From Muribaculaceae bacterium (GTDB lineage: Bacteria; Bacteroidota; Bacteroidia; Bacteroidales; Muribaculaceae): a stretch of DNA of 61,699 nucleotides. The stretch lies in the NCBI GenBank assembly GCA_022509125.1, contig JAFLTU010000009.1:1-61699 (forward strand). The letters run 5' to 3'. The number at the start of each line of letters is the position of its first letter. Position 1 is the stretch's first letter. The position numbers and the translations under genes are program-made. Shown piece by piece: positions 8,015-15,080 of this stretch. A model generated the notes under the pieces. That model did not search any database, was not told where the DNA came from, and saw only the letters and a list, made by a program, of their open reading frames with translations.

Positions 8015-9859
8015 ATGAAATCGATAAGAAACAGATGTCTTCTTTCCGCCATGTTGATAGGCGGATTATTCGTGCCGGGAGTTGCAGTGGGTGCCAATAA
8101 TGGGGTGGAGGTTAGCCACCTTGGCCCCACCAACACCCTTGTGCGCGTCACCGGAGACGACAACTACATACTCTTCCCGGTGCAGGAAGTTTTCGAAGAT
8201 GACGCCAAAATAAATGTGCTCGTCGACGGTAAACTCGAGGAAACCATTTACGTTAAGCTCGCACGCACTAAAACTGACTATACCGTGCCCTACGATCTCT
8301 CCCCTTATAAAGGGAAAAACGTGGTTTTCGATATCGTCACCAACCAAAATAGAAATTCTGTCCGAGATGCCAAAGACGATGTCTGCTGGGACGGAATGGT
8401 GATTGTGGATGAATTCGACACAACCAACACTGAAACTCAATGGCGCCCCGCCTACCACCACACTCCTCTCTACGGATGGATGAACGACCCAAACGGTATG
8501 TTTTATAAAGACGGAGTCTGGCATCTATATTTTCAGAAAAATCCCTACGGCAGCAAGTGGCAGAACATGACATGGGGCCATTCCACTTCAACCGACCTTA
8601 TCACATGGGAACATCAGCCTGACGCAATCAAACCCGACGGATTAGGAGCTATATTCAGCGGAAGTTCCGTTCTCGACCCTCAGAACACTGCCGGCTATGG
8701 CGAAGACGCTGTGATCGCGCTTTTCACCTCCGCAGGCACTTCCCAGATGCAGAGCCTCGCCTATAGTAAAGACAACGGCCAGACTTTCGAGGTCTATGCC
8801 GGAAACCCGATAATCACCCTCGATACGGAAGCACGCGACCCTAACATGTTCTGGAACAAGGAAACCGGGGAATGGAACCTTATCCTCGCTCACGCACTTG
8901 AAAAAGAGATGTTGATTTTCACATCTCCCGACCTCAAGACTTGGACCCTCCAAAGTTCTTTCGGTAAGGGGCTCGGGGCTCAGGAAGGTGTTTGGGAATG
9001 TCCTGACCTCTTCGAATTGGTTATCCCCGGCACCGACCAGACTAAATGGGTGCTCATAAGCAATATCAATCCCGGTGGACCATTCGGAGGTAGTGGCGTG
9101 CAATATTTCATCGGCGATTTCGATGGAAAGACATTCACAAGCGACACCAATCCCGACGGAACTGTGCCAACCAAATGGCTCGACTTCGGTAAAGACAACT
9201 ATGCAGTGGTAAGCTGGAGCGACGCTCCCGATGGCCGTCGCCCCGTGATCGGATGGATGAGCAACTGGCAATACGCAGCCGATGTGCCTACTGTGCAATT
9301 CCGCAGCGCTAACACACTGCCCAGGGAAATGGAACTTTTTGCTGATGCCGACGGCGAGCTCCATGTGGCTTCAGTGCCTTCTCCCGAACTCGAAAAACTT
9401 CGCGGTAAGATAGTTTCTTCTGCTGAAAACAAGAATATTTCCCCGAAGGGATCCCATTATAAACTTCCGGCCGACGGAATCTGTGAAATCGACGTCACTT
9501 TCCAGGCTGAAGACAACGAACTCGTCACATTCACAATCGACAACCCCGACGGTGAAAAAGTGGTGATGAAATACGACAACAAAAACCACACTATGTCTTT
9601 CGACCGCCGCCAGAGTGGAGTTGTAGACTTTAGCGACAAGTTCCCCGCCGTCACCTCCTCTCCCACATTCGAAAAGGATGGTAAAATCAATCTCCGCATT
9701 TTCATCGACCGCTCAAGCGTTGAGCTCTTCGGCAACAATGGCCAGTTTGTCATGACGAATCTCGTTTTCCCCGAAAAACCATATTCCACTCTCAATATTG
9801 AATCGAAAAACGGGACGGCCCATCTGGACTCCCTCAAGATTTACTCCATGAATTTATAA
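8015..9859 (+). CDS. GH32 beta-fructosidase with N-terminal DUF4980-like domain
   Basis: A secreted exo-type fructan hydrolase that should release fructose from levan- or inulin-type oligosaccharides. The 614-residue protein has a signal peptide (cleaved near VAVGA-N, no lipobox, so probably periplasmic), a beta-rich module at about 30-140 resembling DUF4980, then the GH32 five-bladed propeller and a C-terminal beta-sandwich. Catalytic residues are the canonical ones: nucleophile Asp158 in WMNDPNG, Asp275 in EARDPN, acid/base Glu328 in WECPDLF. I placed the start at the ATG at 8015 because earlier codons lie upstream of the predicted -7 box. It leads an operon with the permease 75 bp downstream and the fructokinase. 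It has neither the tail found on other enzymes here nor a lipid anchor. Confidence 0.92.
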   Translation: MKSIRNRCLLSAMLIGGLFVPGVAVGANNGVEVSHLGPTNTLVRVTGDDNYILFPVQEVFEDDAKINVLVDGKLEETIYVKLARTKTDYTVPYDLSPYKGKNVVFDIVTNQNRNSVRDAKDDVCWDGMVIVDEFDTTNTETQWRPAYHHTPLYGWMNDPNGMFYKDGVWHLYFQKNPYGSKWQNMTWGHSTSTDLITWEHQPDAIKPDGLGAIFSGSSVLDPQNTAGYGEDAVIALFTSAGTSQMQSLAYSKDNGQTFEVYAGNPIITLDTEARDPNMFWNKETGEWNLILAHALEKEMLIFTSPDLKTWTLQSSFGKGLGAQEGVWECPDLFELVIPGTDQTKWVLISNINPGGPFGGSGVQYFIGDFDGKTFTSDTNPDGTVPTKWLDFGKDNYAVVSWSDAPDGRRPVIGWMSNWQYAADVPTVQFRSANTLPREMELFADADGELHVASVPSPELEKLRGKIVSSAENKNISPKGSHYKLPADGICEIDVTFQAEDNELVTFTIDNPDGEKVVMKYDNKNHTMSFDRRQSGVVDFSDKFPAVTSSPTFEKDGKINLRIFIDRSSVELFGNNGQFVMTNLVFPEKPYSTLNIESKNGTAHLDSLKIYSMNL

Positions 9860-9934
9860 ACCTGATAAAAGAGAATATATTAACCTGATAACAAAGAATC
9901 AAGTTTCGATAATCTTTTTCTAATACTTCAGAAA

Positions 9935-11395
9935 ATGAACGCCTCAGTAGACACTCTTCCGATGAGCAAGAAAACGACATTGCTGCAACTTGTGCCGGTG
10001 ATGCTCTGTTTCTTCGCTATGGGTTTTGTTGACCTCATCGGCACGGCCTCAAACTATGTTAAAGACCAACATTCGCTCACAGAAAGCGAGGCCGGATATC
10101 TCCCTCTTCTCGTCTTTTTCTGGTTCTTGATTATTTCTGTGCCCACCGGCATTCTGATGAACAAGATAGGAAGAAAGAAAACCGTGTTGCTTTCTTTGGT
10201 GGTGACCACTCTTGCCCTTATAATCCCAATTTGCGGCGATAGTCTGGCCCTATTTGTGATCGGTTTCTCTCTTCTCGGCATCGGTAACGCTATAATGCAG
10301 ACCTCCCTCAACCCCTTGGTGACTAATCTTATCGCCGACGACAAACTGGCCTCTACTCTTACCTTCGGCCAATTCGTCAAGGCTATCGCCTCTTTCCTGG
10401 CGCCTATCATTATGACCTGGGGATATTTGGAAGTCTTCCCAACATTCGGACTCGGATGGAGAGGCCTTTTCGCCCTCTACGCTATTATCAGCTTCCTCTC
10501 TATCGCTGTCTTGGGTGGCACCCCTATCAAGGAAGAGAAACCCGATAAAGCCAGCGGACTCCTTGAGAGCGTGAAACTCCTCGGATTCCCATTCGTTTTC
10601 CTCTGCTTCATGGGTATCTTCTGCCACGTTGGTATTGACGTCGGTGTCAACACCTATGCTCCAAAAATCATCATGGAACGCCTGGCTGTGCCCCTTGAGG
10701 AGGCAACTTTTGCCACCAGTCTTTATTTCATCTTCCGTACAGGCGGCACATTCTTGGGTTCCTTCTTCCTAAGAATGATGAGCCAGAAGATTTTCTTCCT
10801 CATCAGCGTCCTTATGATGCTCGCCTCAATGGTGATACTCTTCTCTTGCCACTCTTTAGGAGCTCTCTACACCGGTATTGCCCTGGTGGGTTTCGGCAAC
10901 TCAAATATCTTCGCAGTGGTCTTCTCACAAGCCCTCAACAATCGTCCTAAAGAGCGCAACGAAGTGTCGGGCCTCATGATAATGGGTCTTTTCGGTGGAG
11001 CTATTTTCCCGGTTGTCATGAGCTATTTCGCCGATTTCTTCGGAGGAGTTTCAGCTGCTGTCATGATTATGACAATCGGTGTCGTTTATCTTCTTTTCTT
11101 CACCTTCATTATCAAACAGGCTAAGGAGACAAAAGAGGAAAAAGAGCATCCCACAAACTGGTATCCTTGGGCTATCGGCTCTATTGTCTGTGGATTCCTT
11201 GCTTCAGGAATAGGATGTATCTTCGGTATCATCGCCATGAAGAAAGCAAAGCAAGCCAACCTCTATTTCGAACAAGAAGATTATCAGAATGCGAAAAAGG
11301 AGAACTCCCTGGCAAAGATCTATACCTATATCGGATATATTTGCGCGGCTGCAGGTATTGTGGTTCTCACGATTTTCTTCTTCCCGGCTAACTAA
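9935..11395 (+). CDS. MFS sugar (fructose) permease with C-terminal dispanin-like extension
   Basis: An inner-membrane major facilitator of the FucP/GluP type, most likely importing the fructose released in the periplasm (compare BT1758). About twelve hydrophobic spans fill residues 18-400, with a GRKK loop after span 2 and a NPLVTNLI segment in span 4. Unusually, an extra module follows from about residue 407 to 486: two hydrophobic segments (WYPWAIGSIVCGFLASGIG and IGYICAAAGIVVLTIFFF) joined by a charged helix containing YFEQEDYQNAKKENSLAK. This matches the layout of the CD225/dispanin family (two spans with a GDY-x-A-K-x-S-x-A motif between them). The permease call is strong, the substrate is inferred from the context, and the dispanin relation is my reading of the pattern. 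Confidence 0.88.
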   Translation: MNASVDTLPMSKKTTLLQLVPVMLCFFAMGFVDLIGTASNYVKDQHSLTESEAGYLPLLVFFWFLIISVPTGILMNKIGRKKTVLLSLVVTTLALIIPICGDSLALFVIGFSLLGIGNAIMQTSLNPLVTNLIADDKLASTLTFGQFVKAIASFLAPIIMTWGYLEVFPTFGLGWRGLFALYAIISFLSIAVLGGTPIKEEKPDKASGLLESVKLLGFPFVFLCFMGIFCHVGIDVGVNTYAPKIIMERLAVPLEEATFATSLYFIFRTGGTFLGSFFLRMMSQKIFFLISVLMMLASMVILFSCHSLGALYTGIALVGFGNSNIFAVVFSQALNNRPKERNEVSGLMIMGLFGGAIFPVVMSYFADFFGGVSAAVMIMTIGVVYLLFFTFIIKQAKETKEEKEHPTNWYPWAIGSIVCGFLASGIGCIFGIIAMKKAKQANLYFEQEDYQNAKKENSLAKIYTYIGYICAAAGIVVLTIFFFPAN

Positions 11396-11442
11396 GATTT
11401 TCAAATTAATTCCGCTAATAAAATAGAATAATATAAATTGTC

Positions 11443-12336
11443 ATGAATAACGAAATGGATAAAAAAATAGTAGTAGGAATGGGCGAGGCACTTTGGGACG
11501 TACTTCCCGAGGGTAAAAAAATCGGTGGTGCTCCTGCAAATTTCGCCTACCATGTGTCTCAATTCGGTCTTCCTTCCTGCGCTGTCAGCGCTGTGGGAAA
11601 TGATCCCCTCGGTAAAGAAATTATCGAAAATTTCACCTCCAAGGGTCTTAATTTCAGCCTTGCAGAAGTGCCCTATCCCACTGGCACTGTGCAGGTGGAA
11701 ATCGACCAGGCAGGTATTCCCCAATATGATATCAAGGAGAATGTGGCTTGGGATAATATCCCCTTTACATCCAATCTTCTTGAACTGGCGAAAAAGACGA
11801 AAGCCTTCTGCTTTGGTTCCCTTGCTCAAAGAAACGTGGTGTCTCGCAACACAATCAACGAGTTTCTCGACGCTATGCCGAAAGACAACGACTCCTTAGT
11901 TGTTTTCGACGTCAATCTCCGCCAGGGTTTCTTCACTAAAGAGATCCTATGCAATTCCATGGAGAAATGCAATATTCTTAAAATCAACGATGAAGAATTA
12001 GTTGTAGTTAGCCGCATGTTCGGTTATCCCGGCATTGACCTCCAAGACAAATGCTGGATTCTCCTTGGAAAGTATAATCTCAAGATGCTGATTCTCACCT
12101 GCGGAATCAATGGCAGCTATGTATTCACTCCCGGCAACGTCTCTTTCCTCCCAACTCCCAAAGTGGATGTGCAAGACACAGTTGGCGCCGGAGACTCCTT
12201 CACCGCTGCTTTCATCGCAAGTATCCTCAAAGGACTCTCTGTTCCCGAGGCTCATCATAAGGCAGTGGAGACTTCCGCATTCGTCTGCACTCAAAAGGGA
12301 GCGATGCCTATTCTTCCCAAATCTATTACAGACTGA
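11443..12336 (+). CDS. Fructokinase (PfkB family)
   Basis: Phosphorylates cytoplasmic fructose, probably to fructose 6-phosphate. The 297-residue protein shows the PfkB signatures: MGEALWDVLP near residue 13, the substrate loop GGAPANFAYHVSQFG near 28, and the C-terminal DTVGAGDSFTAAFIA near 243 with the catalytic Asp and anion hole. Upstream it follows the permease by 47 bp, and downstream a strong terminator ends the operon, which gives a compact hydrolysis-import-phosphorylation unit. A second in-frame ATG at residue 5 is possible. BT1757 is the likely counterpart in the B. thetaiotaomicron levan locus. Confidence 0.92.
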   Translation: MNNEMDKKIVVGMGEALWDVLPEGKKIGGAPANFAYHVSQFGLPSCAVSAVGNDPLGKEIIENFTSKGLNFSLAEVPYPTGTVQVEIDQAGIPQYDIKENVAWDNIPFTSNLLELAKKTKAFCFGSLAQRNVVSRNTINEFLDAMPKDNDSLVVFDVNLRQGFFTKEILCNSMEKCNILKINDEELVVVSRMFGYPGIDLQDKCWILLGKYNLKMLILTCGINGSYVFTPGNVSFLPTPKVDVQDTVGAGDSFTAAFIASILKGLSVPEAHHKAVETSAFVCTQKGAMPILPKSITD

Positions 12337-12355
12337 CAATTCAAAAGATTTTTAT

Positions 12356-12363
12356 TATATTTG
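12356..12363 (+). promoter_or_regulatory. -7 box of the C1 peptidase gene
   Basis: TATATTTG matches TAnnTTTG and overlaps the left arm of the fructokinase terminator. Transcription should begin near 12370, in the terminator loop. Confidence 0.5.
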
Positions 12364-12399
12364 CGGTGATTCCTTACCGGAATCCACCGCAAATTTTTT
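12360..12399 (+). terminator. Rho-independent terminator of the GH32-permease-fructokinase operon
   Basis: The left arm 12360-12373 pairs with 12379-12393 over 14 base pairs with one bulged C and a five-base loop (TTACC), followed by six T (12394-12399). It lies 24 bp after the fructokinase stop. Confidence 0.9.
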
Positions 12400-12404
12400 A
12401 TCTT

Positions 12405-13610
12405 ATGAGACTCTTAGCCTATGCCCTGTTTGCCCTTCCACTTTTCGCTTTTGCGGAAGGCAGAATGGCTCCCGAACCCGAAATAGTAGTGCCCGACTCC
12501 ACCGGATTCACATTCACCGATGTAAAAGTTATGCCCACAACCCCGGTGAAAGACCAGAATCGCTCGGGCACATGCTGGAGCTTTGCCGCTACTTCCCTGC
12601 TTGAAGAAGACATCATCAGAAGGGGTGGCGAGCAGCTCGACCTCTCTGAAATGTTTGCCGTAAGAAATTGCTATATCGACAAGGCAAAAAAATATATCCG
12701 CACTAACGGAGTAACTAATTTTGCAGCCGGAGGAGCCGCTTCCGATGTGCTTTATGTGGCCGACAACTATGGCATTATCCCCGAAGAGGTCTATCCGGGT
12801 CTAAATTACGGTGAAACAAAACACAATCACGGGGAACTCGACGCCGTCTTGAAAGCCTATCTCGACGCTATCAAGACTAATCCAAACAAGAAGCTCTCCT
12901 CAGCCTGGCTCCCGGGGTTCATCGGCATTCTTGACGCTTATCTGGGTCCGGTGCCTGAAAAATTTGTGGTCAACGGGAAGACCTACACTCCTCAATCATA
13001 CGCCAAAGAATTGGGAATAAAGGGTGAGAATTTTGTGTCTCTCACCTCCTACACTCACCATCCCTTCTATCAAACATTCGCCATAGAAATTCCCGACAAC
13101 TGGACATGGGCTGAAAGTTTCAACGTTCCTATGGAAGAGATGAAGAAAGCCGTAGACAATGCTCTTGAAAAGGGCTACACTGTCTGCTGGAGCGCCGATG
13201 TCTCCGAAGGGGGTTTCCAATGGAAGAATGGTTTCGCTCTCCTCCCTGAACCAAAAACAGAAAACGGACTTGAAGGCACAGAACTCGCTCGCTGGGTGCA
13301 GTTGTCAGCCAAAGAACGGGAAGACGAAACTTATAAAATAAAGGGTCCCGTCAAAGAAAAGGAAGTGACACAGGAAAGCCGCCAAAAGTCTTTCGACAAT
13401 TACGAAACAACCGACGACCATGGAATGGAAATCATTGGATATGCCACCGACCAAGAGGGCAATAGATACTATAAAGTGAAAAACTCCTGGGACACTAATC
13501 AGCTCTATGGGGGCTACCTTTATGTCTCCGAACCCTATTTCCTGGAGAAAACCCTATCTGTGCTAATCAATAAAGAGGCTCTTCCGAAATCAATCCAAGA
13601 AAAGTTATAA
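12405..13610 (+). CDS. Secreted C1-family cysteine peptidase (bleomycin hydrolase-like)
   Basis: An exported papain-clan peptidase of the PepC/bleomycin hydrolase type (C1B-like). A signal peptide ends near FAFA-E. The catalytic Cys is in RSGTCWSFA near residue 58, preceded by the oxyanion-hole Gln in VKDQN. The catalytic His is in DDHGMEIIGYA near 345, and the Asn is in KVKNSWDTN near 366. Length is about 401 residues. I chose the ATG at 12405, because a GTG at 12366 would lie upstream of the predicted start of transcription and inside the terminator stem. It has its own promoter and is probably unrelated to fructan use. Its role, protein or peptide degradation outside the inner membrane, is inferred from the family. 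Confidence 0.88.
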   Translation: MRLLAYALFALPLFAFAEGRMAPEPEIVVPDSTGFTFTDVKVMPTTPVKDQNRSGTCWSFAATSLLEEDIIRRGGEQLDLSEMFAVRNCYIDKAKKYIRTNGVTNFAAGGAASDVLYVADNYGIIPEEVYPGLNYGETKHNHGELDAVLKAYLDAIKTNPNKKLSSAWLPGFIGILDAYLGPVPEKFVVNGKTYTPQSYAKELGIKGENFVSLTSYTHHPFYQTFAIEIPDNWTWAESFNVPMEEMKKAVDNALEKGYTVCWSADVSEGGFQWKNGFALLPEPKTENGLEGTELARWVQLSAKEREDETYKIKGPVKEKEVTQESRQKSFDNYETTDDHGMEIIGYATDQEGNRYYKVKNSWDTNQLYGGYLYVSEPYFLEKTLSVLINKEALPKSIQEKL

Positions 13611-13659
13611 AGCAAAAGTTATAAAAGGAAAATTTATAAAGCAGAGGTTATAAAAGATC
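13600..13659. repeat. Four 15-bp tandem repeats over the peptidase stop codon
   Basis: The units are AAAAGTTATAAAGCA (13600-13614), AAAGTTATAAAAGGA (13615-13629), AAATTTATAAAGCAG (13630-13644) and AGGTTATAAAAGATC (13645-13659). The core is GTTATAAA. The peptidase stop codon TAA lies inside unit 1, and the array ends just before the stop of the minus-strand DUF2752 gene. Confidence 0.75.
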
Positions 13660-13666
13660 CTGAGTC

Positions 13667-14110
13667 TTAAATACCCATAATATTTCTGACCAGCAGCCAG
13701 GCACCCAGCATGGCTGCTGTCGTTATTATCATTGCCCTCGAATGCACTCTTCGGTAGAGTTCGGGCCAACGAAGCCTCTTGAACTCCAAAAGAACTAAAA
13801 ATCCGATAAAGGGCAGCGAACAAAAAAGAAATGCGTTAAGGCGGAATGCTTCGACTAAATCCCCATGCAGAAGGGCATGAAGCATCCTTTGTGAGCCGCA
13901 TCCCATGCATTGAAGGCCGGACAGCTTATGAAACAAGCATTGTGGCATCCATCCCCATTCGGCCGGATTCACAAAAAAATAAAATGTTGCAAGGGCGCCC
14001 AGCACCAACACCCATAAAAGACCCATAGGGAAATGGCCAAATCCTCTTATTCCCTCGCGGGAATAAGAAGGAGGAATCCTATCGGGCCGGTCCTTGTTTA
14101 TCTTTTCCAC
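13667..14110 (-). CDS. DUF2752 membrane protein
   Basis: A 147-residue inner-membrane protein with three predicted spans (about 27-48, 94-111 and 126-143). The middle holds the DUF2752 signature: CLFHKLSGLQCMGCGSQR (Cys-x-x-Cys-Gly pattern) followed by the LHALLHGDLVEAFRLNAF segment. The function of the family is unknown. It starts at a GTG three bases after the stop of the dispanin-type gene, so translation is probably coupled. Small DUF2752 proteins next to dispanin proteins are a pairing I recall from other Bacteroidetes, which supports a joint envelope role, but no activity can be read from the sequence. Confidence 0.85.
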   Translation of the reverse strand: MEKINKDRPDRIPPSYSREGIRGFGHFPMGLLWVLVLGALATFYFFVNPAEWGWMPQCLFHKLSGLQCMGCGSQRMLHALLHGDLVEAFRLNAFLFCSLPFIGFLVLLEFKRLRWPELYRRVHSRAMIITTAAMLGAWLLVRNIMGI

Positions 14111-14113
14111 AAT

Positions 14114-15007
14114 TTATCCAATCAGCATAAAGGGTAGATAAAGTGTGGCAGATATGACTCCCAATACAAAGGAGACGATAATCCAGATTTCGGCATTACG
14201 CGAGGAACGGCGTGCTCCCTCCACATCGCCTGCATAATATCTTGAACTCACCTGGGAAGAAAAAATAATCGCTATGATCCCAGGGATGAAACAACAGAAC
14301 ACTGTCACTAAAATCGACCATATAAGCCAGGTGGAAGGCATTGGTTCGGTATGCCTTCGCCCTTGATCTTCATTCCTGAATTGTTGAGTGCCGAAGGATG
14401 GTCGCTGTTCAGGTTCAAAATCCCGGGGAAGGTCTGAAGGTGTTGTCGGAACCTCCGGCGGGGTAGTCGGAATTTTTGGGGGTGTGAAATTTATCTTCAA
14501 GGCGTCGGCCCATTCTCTCTCCGGAGAGGCATCCCCGGCTTCGCTTTCGGCTTCTGCAGGATAATTGGCAACTTCCTCGCCATCAATTCCATTTTCCCTG
14601 TTGGAGGCTTGGATCCCTTCACCCTCTTCCGACTTGCGTCTCAACTCAGCCTCAAGTGCATTCACCACTTCTCTGGGCGCAAGTTCCGGAGATGTGAGTC
14701 TCAACAACTCTCCGTTGGTCGATTCTATGAGTTCTGCCGGCAAAACCTTATCGAAATTATCCAAGACAAGCAGATTAACTTCCTTTTCACGGATTTTCCC
14801 GGCAACCCTGATACTGTCTTCGCTCCAGGTTTCATCGTTGGTTGTGAAGATATCAACTCCCTCAGCGGCAAGTTCTTCTCCAAGATTTCCGGTCGTTTCG
14901 TCTACAACAACCAAAACCGTATGGACTCGGTTGCCCTCATTAAAGAGTTTCACCACACGTGAAGCCGCCGCCCCTTCTCCTGAAACTAATATCGCTATAT
15001 TTCTCAT
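14114..15007 (-). CDS. Degenerate PurN-like domain fused to a CD225/dispanin membrane domain
   Basis: A 297-residue protein of mixed build. Residues 1-120 look like the N-terminal half of glycinamide ribonucleotide formyltransferase: NIAILVSGEGAAASRVV at the start (compare NIVVLISGNGSNLQ), and RLTSPELAP at the place of the active-site NIHPSLLP. The catalytic Asn and His are absent, so formyl transfer is unlikely. A low-complexity acidic/proline linker follows (about 125-220). The C-terminus is a clear dispanin domain: span, CCFIPGIIAIIFSSQV, YYAGDVEGARRSSRNAE, second span. It starts at the ATG at 15007 (a TTG two codons earlier is less likely), lies 73 bp downstream of the ABC exporter, and is coupled to the DUF2752 gene. 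Function unknown. Confidence 0.75.
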   Translation of the reverse strand: MRNIAILVSGEGAAASRVVKLFNEGNRVHTVLVVVDETTGNLGEELAAEGVDIFTTNDETWSEDSIRVAGKIREKEVNLLVLDNFDKVLPAELIESTNGELLRLTSPELAPREVVNALEAELRRKSEEGEGIQASNRENGIDGEEVANYPAEAESEAGDASPEREWADALKINFTPPKIPTTPPEVPTTPSDLPRDFEPEQRPSFGTQQFRNEDQGRRHTEPMPSTWLIWSILVTVFCCFIPGIIAIIFSSQVSSRYYAGDVEGARRSSRNAEIWIIVSFVLGVISATLYLPFMLIG

Positions 15008-15018
15008 GCTCAATTCTT

Positions 15019-15046
15019 AAAACTCAAAACCAAACTCCCAACTCCC
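15019..15046. repeat. Heptamer array AACTCCC type, left part
   Basis: Four 7-base units in register: AAAACTC, AAAACCA, AACTCCC, AACTCCC. A second set, TCTAATT, TCAACTT, TTCACTC, TCAACTC, occupies 15074-15101 and spans the stop codon of the ABC exporter gene. Confidence 0.5.
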
Positions 15047-15048
15047 TT

Positions 15049-15070
15049 AAGTCTTTCGTCGTAGGTGGAA
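15049..15070. repeat. Dispersed intergenic motif AAGTCTTTCGTCG, copy 2
   Basis: A near copy of the motif at 1407 and 46511, standing between the two heptamer sets in the gap after the ABC exporter gene. Confidence 0.5.
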
Positions 15071-15080
15071 ATTTCTAATT

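Noticed and set aside
14114..15007. A working PurN formyltransferase
   Set aside because: The catalytic Asn and His are missing and the C-terminal half of the enzyme is replaced by a linker and membrane domain.
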